64,000 bases of DNA. Source: Lingula anatina (Eukaryota; Brachiopoda; Lingulata; Lingulida; Lingulidae). The notes below the pieces were generated by a model, which saw nothing but the letters and a program-made list of their open reading frames with translations, was not told where the DNA came from and searched no databases. Positions 1-11,341 of this stretch are shown here, piece by piece. The stretch spans positions 252,414 to 316,413 of the forward strand of contig NW_019776002.1 in the NCBI RefSeq assembly GCF_001039355.2, read 5' to 3'. The position numbers and the translations under genes were made by a program. Positions within the stretch are counted from its first letter, which is position 1, and every line of letters begins with the position of its first letter.

Positions 1-2298
1 AACGTTTCCCAAAGGTTTCAAAATGACGTTAATTATCAAATGTTGAACTGCTGAATTGTGGTTGTACACAGGCGAGGTCCTAGAACCACGGAAATTGCAG
101 TAGTTTGTAGGTTTGGATACAACGACTAGACAGACAAAATAAAGCACTCCGACAAATGCACCGATTTTCGAGAAATAAAGTGCTCATAGCAAAGAGGAAA
201 TATATTCAACAAAGATTGGGAACCTACAAAGTTTGAACTAATAAACAAATCTTTATTTGTTTTTTACTGTCTTTGGGATACTTTAATAATTCAGCCGACG
301 TGAATATATATTTTTGTCGGCTGAACATATGACGTTTTTACGTTTTTTCTATTTGTATATTTGGTTGTGTGTTTAAATATTAATTATTTTCACTTGCAAT
401 ATAGCATATATAACAGATATAAAACCATCCCTCTAATTGTAAATTTATAGATGCATTGCGGTTTCGTTGTAATAGCAGAAGCTGGAAGATTACATAAGTT
501 GTGCTTTAAGCGCGTTCATTGAGGCTACTCTGTTCACGCGGGGTTTACTCACAACTTGGTGGCATAAGCAAGCCTCTTAACATCTGTCCAAATCTGGCTA
601 TCATACTCGTCTCAAACTTAAGCTACATAAGTACATTAATCACTCCGGATTCTGGGATCTGGACAAAGAATGTTCCTCGTGGTCGATTGATTAAAGAATT
701 TAAGCCACGTAATGCTAGAATGTCAAGGGAGGGGACTTAATGCAATGACATTGGCTAAAAGAGTCCTCTATAAAATCCGCCTTTGCTAAATATCCGAAAC
801 ACCAGTTCACCAGCAGGTGGCAACATGCTTTTTAAAACCAATAATAGCCCGCATTATTAAGATTTCCTCCTGCCAGCGAGTGCTTTGCTCTCAATATGCT
901 TCATTTTCTATGCTTGTCAAGCAGTTGATCGAAGGCTTAGCTAATTACTTCCTTTGAGACACAAGTGACTATTTTGATTTGTACCGACCGCTGCAAGAAT
1001 AAAAATATTGTTATTATATTCACAAATAACTATCAATTGGGGGGAGGGAATTCGAATATGGGTATGACCCTTTGAAGACATATTCCTCTTTTATGGCGTT
1101 TCTCACTTTTTATCAAAACATTCTCCACTTGAACAAAGATGGCAGTCTGAGTAGTTCTACTCTTATATTAATTCCACTGCTTTCAAGTCCGATCACAAAG
1201 GTTGCAATTCTAAGAATTACAGTGTTTGGAAAGCACTAATTGGCTCTGAGAAACCTAGGGTGATTTGGGACTTAAAAGTTATCTCAGTTTTTAATATCAA
1301 ATCAGATTGCGTGTTTTCGTTCCCATTCGTAATAAAAAAAACTACAGTCATAATGAAAACTACATCCCGAATCAAAGAGATCGTTGATATCGCTAAGAAA
1401 CTTCTAAATGTTTTCTCTTGAATGTTCAGTAATACGTCAATAAAAGCAGTCTTCGCGGTATCAAAATCCACTCAAGCTAATTACCATCAGTTGGTTTAAA
1501 ACGGTCGCCATCGATCTCTGAATGACAACGTGAGCTCAGGCAACGGACACAATACGGCGCGCAGCGCCAGTCCAGGTTGCCGTATTTACCAAGCATGTTC
1601 ACATTTCTTGTAAAAATGAATCGATGGATAGAGTAGACAGGAACGTTAAATATGGTATAATTGTATTTAAGGCTGGTGTTCGTGGATTCTATTCTTACAT
1701 TGATAGCCCGCAGTATTGAAGCAGTATCTAACCTTAACATATTGTAATGCATCATTTAAGGCGGTATTGCGTGGATACAGCCCATTTAGAATTAGATATG
1801 TACGACTTTCCGTACACAGCAAGTAAAACATACATACACAGGAGTTGAGCTTCGTATCAGCACATCTATTGATATAGTGATTACCTACTAACGAAACATT
1901 AGTGCTGAAGCAGCCCCTTAAATCATATTAAATTACCTTTCGGGGGCTTCTGATGGCTTAAAATCCTTGCGAAAATATCAACAAACGACATACATCGTAG
2001 TTTGTTTTGCATCGCTTACAAAGTACATCATCACATTTACCTTTCAACAGGAGCTGCATATATTATCAATATTTAATGACGATCTCACTCTTTGGGTTAT
2101 CAAATTACAATAAAATCAAAGTTAAATGAGAAAAATGATGGATTGATGGAAATGATGAATACTTTCTTTATACAGAACAGTCAATTAAAATGCATTGCAA
2201 TGAAACACTTGTTGGTAATCAGAATAGTGAGTTTTTCAAGGCTTTCAACAACAATCACATATCAATATCAATCTAGTCCAAGGCCACATTAGCCGTTA
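1..2298. other. Flank without a recognised gene
   Basis: No open frame here resembles a known protein; the longest are under 95 codons and look like chance frames. The stretch lies downstream of the minus-strand TMEM200-like gene, so its right part probably contains that gene's 3' untranslated region, but I cannot place its end. A possible ATTAAA polyadenylation signal on the minus strand lies near 2070-2075. A CTCF-like motif is listed separately. Confidence 0.5.
810..822 (+). promoter_or_regulatory. CTCF-like motif
   Basis: The 13 bases CCAGCAGGTGGCA match the core of the CTCF consensus known in bilaterians (CCASYAGRKGGCA). A single motif match is weak evidence of binding. It lies outside all the recognised genes, on the 3' side of the TMEM200-like gene, where a domain boundary would be plausible. 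Confidence 0.3.
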
Positions 2299-3465
2299 TT
2301 ATACACTACTAGCTAAGTGATCGCCTGGAGAAGTATTCGCTTCATCAGGAGTATTGCTGGCCGTTAAAGAAAAAAAGTTCTCTACTTGGGTATCATCCTC
2401 ATTGTGCACCGATACCTCGTGGACTATCACACAGACGTCACTTTTAGGGTAATGCTGAGAGTCGTCCTCCAGAGGGTCGACACATTTTTCTTTGACTTTA
2501 ATGACCCCGCCCGGTCTGTGGACATTGTGGGATAAATCAGGAGTCGTGGGTTTGGAGGCGGTATCACAGTAAAGGCTCCCCACACCTTGTGGTGGGATGA
2601 GCCGCGTGTTAAACCCTGGGGGTCTTTTCGACAAATTGGGAGATGTCGTTTCGCTAGAATTTGAGGAACACTCTTTACAGTATTCGAACAAATCCGCTTG
2701 GGAATTTGCACTACCCGCTTTTTTGTTTTTATTTATGTCATCTGGTAAACTCCAACTCGACATGGACCTCCCTTCTTCAGATAAGCCACTATTAGATTTA
2801 CACCGATGTTCAAATGGCGTCAGAGTAAATAATTCCATTGGAATTTGCTTGAGTGCTTTAGAGATAGTCTCGCTATTTTCTATAGGTTTTTCAGCATTTT
2901 TCTCTTTACGCCTCAGACCTATTCTCTCTAAAAAGCTTGGTTTTTCTTCCTGCGAAGTCTCTAGTGCTGCTTCCTTTATCGCTGTAAGTGGTCTGTTTTG
3001 CAGGTCGTTTTCCCCTCGCAGTGTAGCCGAGAGACGGTCTTGCCTGGTTTTGGTATCACGCGCCACCTCCTCGACCACGGTGGAGTAAAATATGTCTTTG
3101 GGGCTTTTCTTTGCCGATGTACTTGATTCTATTTTACTGTTTTTAACTCTGTCCCATGCCTCACACACTACCACACAGGCGACGATGATTAAAAACGAGC
3201 CTATCCCCATTATGACGGAGCCGACGTAGGGCATAGCCACCAGCCAGCTACGTGACACGTCGTTCGTCCTGTACGTCACCGTGCCGTTAGCCGCGTTGAC
3301 AGTTTCTGTGGAAAAATAGTCTGCGTAATATCCAACAACACACAAGCCTCCCCCGCCGGCTGTAACTAGTAATCCAACGAACACAGTCAAGATGGACGGA
3401 GATATAAAAGGGATGTCTTTACACCGAATCCTCGGATGAGTATTGTTAGGTTTTTTGGTCGCCAT
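2299..3465 (-). CDS. TMEM200-like: TMEM200-family two-pass membrane protein
   Basis: An uninterrupted 388-codon frame. A short basic N-terminus leads into a first hydrophobic segment at about residues 20-47 (FISPSILTVFVGLLV and following), a loop of about 27 residues with one N-glycosylation sequon (NGT), and a second hydrophobic segment at about residues 75-101 (GSVIMGIGSFLIIVACVVV). The region just after it, PKDIFYSTVVEEV, resembles the conserved DIYSTVID stretch that follows the second membrane helix in vertebrate TMEM200A/B/C. The spacing of the helices and the long, Ser-rich, probably disordered cytoplasmic tail also fit that family. The start has a good context (A at -3, G at +4). An intronless coding region is usual for vertebrate TMEM200 genes. 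The molecular role of the family is not established. Family assignment rests on recalled similarity over the N-terminal 140 residues; the tail is not recognisable. Confidence 0.8.
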   Translation of the reverse strand: MATKKPNNTHPRIRCKDIPFISPSILTVFVGLLVTAGGGGLCVVGYYADYFSTETVNAANGTVTYRTNDVSRSWLVAMPYVGSVIMGIGSFLIIVACVVVCEAWDRVKNSKIESSTSAKKSPKDIFYSTVVEEVARDTKTRQDRLSATLRGENDLQNRPLTAIKEAALETSQEEKPSFLERIGLRRKEKNAEKPIENSETISKALKQIPMELFTLTPFEHRCKSNSGLSEEGRSMSSWSLPDDINKNKKAGSANSQADLFEYCKECSSNSSETTSPNLSKRPPGFNTRLIPPQGVGSLYCDTASKPTTPDLSHNVHRPGGVIKVKEKCVDPLEDDSQHYPKSDVCVIVHEVSVHNEDDTQVENFFSLTASNTPDEANTSPGDHLASSV

Positions 3466-6400
3466 TGTGTTGTCCTGACGTTAGGAGGATGTTCAAGTAC
3501 ATGTTCAAAAAATCAGAAAGAAAGTGATTTCCTCTACATTCTTGCCATTGTGTTTTCTATATTCGAACATAAGTTCCTCCGTTCTGGTGCTCTGAGTCTA
3601 ATTCCGTAGAGAATGATAATATCTCGTTTTTATTTCACATGCCCGAATGAGTTTCTAGGTATTCCCGTAAGATTCTCTATGCGTGTTGCTGTCAACGTTG
3701 TCGTTGTGCATGCTGTTGATATAAACTTCTTAGTACCGACCTCCTGTCGAGTTCATACAGTAGGCTGAAATCCTCCCCACTCTCTGTGCTCAGTATGACT
3801 GGCAATTCGCTCACCTGTAGCTGCGTTATGCAGGTGTGATACCAGTTCTATTGATATGGAATGGCTAATAACAGATGCTGGTTCACCTTCACGCCGTTTC
3901 CACAACGCTATTTATGAAATTGCTTGCGTCTGTACAGGGAACGTGATACAATCCACATACGGTTGGGTGTGTATTTCTGTAAATTTCACCTTTCCCCTCA
4001 GATTTTAATCGTCCTCTGTCACATTATCAACTGAAATTGAAAAAGAAACGATAAGGTTTTATATTAAAAACGACACATTGCTGTCACATGAATAAAGAAC
4101 GCCATCCACTTACTTTGTTCATACTGCAGCCGCTTTAATGACTTGAGATTATGAAAAATGAGCATACTGAGCAGAGAAAACAATGAAATGCTCGTTAGAT
4201 CATATTTTTTCTCGCCAAGTCACTTGGGCTGATGTTCAACACGACGGCCCGTCGGTGGTAAAAGAGAAATCGATTTCTTAGAAAACACACTTTTCCGGAA
4301 AATAATGACTAACTGAAATATAACATAGAAAGTTTTTAAAACGTAAATACAATAAGGCTTGTCTCAGAATTCACTGACATGTCTGTCCTGCGCTTGCCCG
4401 CTGTCTTACTTCCATGTTACGTGTTTACATGTATGATATGTCCTAGTAGCGGCCAGTTGAACAATTACCGCCGCAAGAATTTGAAGAAAACAAATCCTAA
4501 ACAATTTTTATTGTTAATTTCAACACCCCATAGTTACAGTGAGCGTACTAATAAAGATGACCAGAATTATTAAAATAATGGACCGTGTTTGCTGTTTCCT
4601 CCGGCGTGAAATCAAAGCAAACTTGGTCATTTCTTTTTGAAATAAATTTCGATGCCCCTTTGTTGCTTTCTTTGATATACTTGTGATGCAACACTATACG
4701 TGCCACTGTTAGCACACCTAGAACGTATTATTGTACGGCCGAGACTGACCAAAACACCCAACACAACTGACCAAAACACCCGAACAACACAACACACCAT
4801 AATACCATTTACAAAACTTGGATCAATCCCCAGTTCCGTCAGAAATTACACAATCGAATTTCCTTACCACGTTCATGACTCCCCCACGCTTAAGAATGCG
4901 GTTTATTTTTACTGGAGTTTTCTTACCCTTAAAACTGTTTCTCTCTGTCTGTACCGTGTTTGTCCGTGTTCGGGGTCTAGCGTCAATATGACCACACGCT
5001 TTGACCTATCTGATTGTCTTATGGCTTGGGTAACTTTGCTTTCAGAATAAATATGTCGACTCCAAACATGCAGAAACATAGAAGAAGTGACATCTTTGTT
5101 TTCATAGTTAGGCAAAAACAAAACAACCTGGGGCGCTGCAGACGTGACATTCTCAACCAGTGGTCATTTACAAACGTACTTTAATGATATTCGATTAGCT
5201 AACACGGAGAAAGCAAGGAACGCACTACCCTACGTACCTAGCCATTTAGCGTCCCACTGACAATTGGAAGTTGATAAGAGAATTAAGAAAAGTGTAAATC
5301 GATTTGACGTATTGTGAGGAAGGGCGTGGTCGGTGCTAATTAATACAGTTCACGATCTCGCCAGCAAATTTTATCGAACTGCTTTAACAAGCAAATACAA
5401 GGCCGGCTGAACAGATCTCTTTCAATCACAAATTACGTTAGAGACGGCGGAATGAAGCAGAAAACTGCTATCGGGCTTACATAGAATTTCAGTTCATGAA
5501 AACCTGTAATTTTCCTAAACAGGTATCAGTTGATTTGTTAAGAGGCAGGGCTTCCCAGTGCATTACCAGGCGCAAGTACCCCTGTCTACACAATCTTTTC
5601 TAATATGTAACCTTTCCTGGATTTTCCAGCCAAATTGAATTTTCCTTAAAATTAAATAAAGAAAAACAATTTTGTCCTACCCTGCGTTTAGATTCGATGT
5701 TTTACATCATTTCTAGCAAAATTACTCTTCTCTATTCTAGCTAAAATTTAGTTTAGAATTAAAGACCAGTCACCAAGACCACTTTAAAAAAAATCTTTTT
5801 CTAAAGATATGTAGCTTTGCAGAATATGTAGACATAGTAAATATAACTTTGGGACATTTTTGAACACGGATGGTATCCCTTTAATAGAAAAAGCTGAGCA
5901 TATCTTTAACGCAGTTGCTGCATTAAAAAAAGATGTAAATGGTTGTTGACTTTTTGGGGTTGATAGCACTATCAAAATTCTTTTAAGCACATTCATAAGT
6001 TTAGCTCCCAAGATTTTATTAAATTCTATATATTTGACTCTTTGCTAAAACAAAGCATTTCAAAGTTAGCTCATTGTTGCGTGAAGGCATCAGAAAATAT
6101 TGTTTAAAACCTTAGTATCCATTTACATGGTAGCGCTAATATCTCCATTTTATTTTCACCTGTCATGAATTAGACATAACTATCCATTGAACATCGCAAA
6201 TTTTTGTAAAAAAACTTTAATCCCTTGATAAAACCTTGTAGATATGGTCTTATTACCATGGCACGAAGTGTATCGTTTGATCTGACATAATTCGGATTAT
6301 AACTCGGGTGGAATCAGAAACCATCAGCTTGTGTATTAAAGGTCCTATTTCAAACGTTATTTGATGCATGATTTTCTTGTTGTCAATCAAAGGATACCCG

Positions 6401-7155
6401 TACCTAGTACAAAGTCCTCATAATGCTTTGACTTTTTATAATGTAATTTATAATAGAAAAAGAGCTGAAAACAGGGAATCGATAGTTGAACAAGCGTGGA
6501 AAATTCGTAAATGGTTTGCAACCATGTTGGTGTAAACCTTCATTAGAATGTTGTGCAGAGCTTTGGGTCTCTGTTAGCCTAGCGTGTATGGAGAAAAACG
6601 ATCAATGCTTGCAAACAGTGTCAGGTGCAGTCAACAACCATACTTGAGCGGCGGAGTCATGTCTACGACAAACAAATCCGAAACGATCGAGTTTTATATA
6701 AAAAAAGATCTGACTGCCGAAAGAAAGGCATAAATAAGCAGCTGTGTGCCAGTCAGTTTTCATCTTGATTTCTTTTTATTTTTCGTGTGTTTAGACTCGA
6801 GATATTTGCAACTACAATCAAAATAAAATGACAAATAATTGTCAATGGAGCTTTTAAACGTGCCATGTTGGAAACATTTTCTATAGATTTGCAATTTGAG
6901 TAAAAACCATGACATGCTAGATTTAACATGTGCGCAGCTCTTTATGGCCAATGATGAGATTAAAACATTGTATACGATACTTTAAGTGTACAGAAAATGG
7001 GGCCTTTAAGAGGTTAATATCAAAACGCGTTCAAAAATCCGTATTCAAAGATTATTTCCTGCCAACGTGTTCCTTGCTGAATATATATAAAAAAGGATTA
7101 CAGTGGCACGGAATTAATACAAGAAACATATATAAATATATTTATAAATATTTGT

Positions 7156-7198
7156 CACACACACACACACACACGCACACACACACACACACACACAC
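7156..7198. repeat. (CA)n microsatellite
   Basis: About 21 CA dinucleotides with one G interruption. The apparent His-Thr frame through it is a by-product of the repeat. Confidence 0.95.
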
Positions 7199-10100
7199 GG
7201 CTAGACCCATCCCCCGATTCTCTCAGTCTTTACAAGCTTTAGTAACAATCACATAGTTCTGAACAGTCCAAAAGCAATATAAATATTCCAGCAAATGCTC
7301 TCTGGTAATGATACGTTTTTTATATGAATTACACAAATATAAACTTACCCGGTCACTTCACTGATAAGAAGCCATCTCTGAGTGCCTAATGATTACACTG
7401 TGACACGACGACATGAAGAATGCGCGTCCTCAGAGAGACCAATTTCACCACAGCAGGCTAATTTCCGGGTAAGGTATATAGCAACTGAACTATATAAAAC
7501 CGATCAGCGTTACACTAACTATGCCTACTTTGATTCAATTCACTAAATATCGATTCCATTCCCAGACACAGGTTTAATTTTGTTTTCTTAGTCTCTTTTT
7601 CTCCTCTCTTGAATCCCTATATTAATGCTTGTTTCCGCAACGTTATATACAATATTAACTTTACCATCGGCGTGATATTTTGAATACCTAAATAAACAGA
7701 TAACACATTAAAAAAGGAGAGAGCACAGGTATATAAATAAACTAACTTCAAAAATCGTTGCTCCCTCATTCGGTTTCAAATTTGTTGAGTTGTCGTCAGG
7801 AAATACCTTAGTTTTTCATTGATCTACGGATGTTAGATTTAATTACCCCCATTCTATGTTTAATTCAATTTCATTTTATTTTCAATTAAAAGCGCCCCTA
7901 GTACCATACATCGGTAAGCCTTTCGTCACCCCTTTTTTTTTCGAAGAAAAGGAAAAAAATCCATTACGGTATCTGAAATATGAACGCCATATCTTTCAAG
8001 TTGTAATAGCTATACATACCTGTTCTTGTGTAAGAAGATCGCACTCCACCGTGTACCATAGAACTACTACCAGTATTGTTCACTAGGATGTCGCGCAGAG
8101 AAAACTGAATTAATCAATAAGTTGTTGCGCTGGAAACGGCTATTCTAATTATTTTTCTCTCCCCATGTAAATTAGTTTTAGTAATAATATGATGCACATG
8201 TCACGCTCGAAAACATAGTCATCCTTCGTTGACTAGGCGGCCACCAATGTACCAACAGATTAATCCGAATATCAAGCATACCACGTAATGAATAGTGGCT
8301 TTCTCAAAAGAGCTTTGCGGAATCAGCTAGGTTAAAGCCCTGGGGTAGAATTACTACTATTTGCTTCCGTCAACTTAGCAACCGATGGGTGTTACTTTCA
8401 TCCATCCACTAAAATGGCAGCTAATGTGCCCTTCAGTCAACCTTCCATAAAAGAAAAGCCAATCGTGTCAACATTTGCTGTTAAACATCGCCAGCAATAG
8501 GTGAGCTTTGTTGTCAAAATTACGGTATGTTGAATTTATTCAAGGAGGTCCGAAATAGAGCTGGTGTTGTATTGTGTATTCGCCAACGCGGGTTTGGCTT
8601 CAGAAAACATAAATGCCAACATTCTGTTTTATTGACACAGCCGTCAAGCAGTCACAATGGTTCACAAACCCGTTCTATAAGGTACCTGTTGGACTCTGTA
8701 TAAAATACAGTGAGCCGTTCATTACGTCATGGTTTAATCGCAGAAAGGGCAGAGGATCGGGTGTAAAAACGTCAACATTCAATTAACAAACATTGAAATC
8801 ACACCAAGGAGGACGACGTGTCACTTTCTCAATGACATAATAAAAGTCTGGTGTCGCACAATAACGGGAAGGCGTAAAAAGCCAGAGCAGGAAAATGGGG
8901 AAATCCGCGTGAAACATTATTTGACTGTGAGCCAGCAATAAAAATAACAATGAAATTAAATATAGGGTTATCGGATGTAATTGTTACTCAATAAAGCGTA
9001 TTATTTTTTTAAGGGGGGAAACTCAAACTTACTTATTTGACTATGGATCCATTGACTATTTAGGCATTCTTATCAGTAACTTAAATAAGCATTATTTGGT
9101 CAAAAACTGGATTAGATAGCGAAATACTTAAAAGGCATACGCGCCACGTGCCGCGGTGACATGAATGATAATCCGCTGAAAACTCTAGTCCGTTTTCCAA
9201 TACTTTGTACAGGTGATTATTGTCCCATGTTCAAACCCCAAATCCCCCAGCTAACCATAACCTTTACTAATCATATGGAAACCCGTACTTTTATTCCTAA
9301 GACGACCATTCCTGTCAGACAAATATTCATGTATATTGACCCACAGGTACACTGGTCGTCCGAAGTACAGGTAAATAAGAGAAGACCTTATTGGTTGAAC
9401 TACACCTGGTGTTAAAACGTAATCTTTCATTACATTTTTAAATGATACCTATAATTGAAATATACGAAAGTTGAATAAAATTAATATTCAATCTTTCAGT
9501 GGGTCTGGCCTACCTTTTCTATCATTTTCTGTTGAAACCTCGGAAACTTGTAGCTGTGGGCGCAGTTCATTCATTGGCTTAGTATTATGAGACGGCACTA
9601 GAGGGTGCTGATGACTGCTTATACTGAACATCAGTGAGTCGTGAAACTTACAAGCTGAAAGCATATTATTTTAAAGAAAACATGTGTTAATGGATTGCAA
9701 TATAAATACAATTATTTCTCTTCAGTTGTATTACCCGGGGGTGTGTTATTCATCAACTACCTTTTTTATTAACTTTCTTTCATCAATGGCAGTAAAAGTT
9801 GTTCATTATTTAAAATAATCTGACTTTCTGTCTTCCCTTAAAGTGACCTGATGTGTTATTATTTTGTATTTTTCCAAATGACAAGATCTATTTTACCGAT
9901 TTCATGACAAGAACACTCAAACATAAATCAATATGAGTGGCATATTAGAGGTGCTTTCTGTGCAAACAAATAACTTTATTCAGCTGAATAACCCCAAATG
10001 ATTTTTAAGTTAAAGGGCACGCATAAATGCAGGTGGGGAAGTTTCCTTGTATTTTCATTTCTTGACCTCATCCTCGCTCTTGTTTATAGGACGTGGGGTA

Positions 10101-11014
10101 CTATTGATGTTAGAGGGCCCCTAATGGTTTCTCTGAATAGGGAAATACAACATACTCATCGCAACTCTGAAATAGAATTTCGCAAATAGATTTAATGATA
10201 ATGTTCTCATACGCGCCGCGAATATTGACAAAAATACTTGTAATTTTTTTTCAAGAAAACCTGTGTGTGCTCAGTGTCTAAAGCCGGGGAAGTGATCGTC
10301 ACTCTGCCCTGCTCCATCACAAGTCATTGTCGCACTAATCAACAAACAAATTATAAACATTATGGCTATCTCCATTTATTGTATTCATAATATTTTGATC
10401 TGAAACTCTGGCAATGGCAAACCTAGGCCTACAATTACACTCTGTTTGAACCTATTCAAGATTCATATTTTTTGGCCGGGATCTCAAAAAAGTATTGTTA
10501 TTAAGTCTTAAGAAGGAATGGACTTCTTATACTATCTTTGATACGCTCTCTTCATTTCTACGGCGAGAGTAACATATTGCTGTAGTGACGAATGCATTAG
10601 CTGAGAAAATCCCAGTGAACGAGCGAGCAGACGATGACAAAAGGTAACTTTTACCACAAGCTTGGGTCGCCTTGAAGATGCTATGTATAACGTATTGTTA
10701 TTGACCAACTTCATATACATTACACGTTCTATTTATTCCACTTGGTATTTTTTATATTTACCTATTTAAAAAGAAAAACAAATTAATTGAAATTAATTTA
10801 CCTTTAGTCTACCTTAAAAAATACGTGATCAACATTTTGCAAATTTAGATTTTCAGGGCCACAACTTCTTTCAACCATTACACACATACTGCACAGGCGT
10901 CTCTTTATATTCTAAAAACCTGTTATTTTTCCAACACGCAATATGTAAGATCGTCAGGTGCTTTAAGCTTGGCAAGAAACCACATTGCTCACAGCTGACA
11001 GGTAACAACAAATG

Positions 11015-11083
11015 CACGTGACACTCTGTGCGTGTATTATAGCTCGTCCAATCAGAAGAAAGCTGCTTAGAAATTTGACCAAT
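11015..11083 (+). promoter_or_regulatory. Proximal promoter cluster of the F-box gene: E-box and two CCAAT boxes
   Basis: A palindromic E-box CACGTG (11015-11020) is followed by two CCAAT boxes in the same orientation at 11048-11052 and 11079-11083, both inside the extended NF-Y form CCAATCAG. They are 31 bases apart, about three helical turns, which is typical for paired NF-Y sites. They end 130 bases before the ATG at 11214. I see no convincing TATA box. Factor binding is inferred from motif and position only. Confidence 0.5.
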
Positions 11084-11213
11084 CAGATTATAGCATCTTA
11101 GTATAGTCCGTGACTGCTTCCGTTGTAAATAAAAACACGCATAGCCACGCACATACGCAATTTTTCTGTCAGGACGAATTGAGACCACAATTTTATCCAC
11201 TGAAAGAGTTAAA

Positions 11214-11341
11214 ATGCCGTTTTTAGGAAAAGACTGGAGATCTCCAGGAGAACAGTGGGTACGAACAGACAAAGGATGGGAAAGAATGAGAATGTGGAGG
11301 CTGAAATTGCTTGAAAATCTAAACGAAAATGTCGTTGCGAG
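11214..11341 (+). CDS. FBXO25/FBXO32: F-box gene exon 1
   Basis: Encodes residues 1-42 plus two bases, from the ATG with A at -3 to donor GAG|GTAGGG. It carries the family signature [12 protein letters not shown] and ends LNENVVA, which aligns with LNYDVAA in FBXO32. It ends in phase 2, which matches the acceptor of exon 2 only at 12588. Confidence 0.95.

Larger units (their letters stand above)
3466..11213. other. Divergent intergenic region, no recognised gene
   Basis: This 7.7-kb spacer separates the start of the minus-strand TMEM200-like gene from the start of the plus-strand F-box gene and so must hold both promoters. Open frames are short and show no recognisable protein. It contains a CA microsatellite at 7156-7198 and a promoter-like cluster at 11015-11083. 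I could not identify 5' untranslated exons for either gene. Confidence 0.5.
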
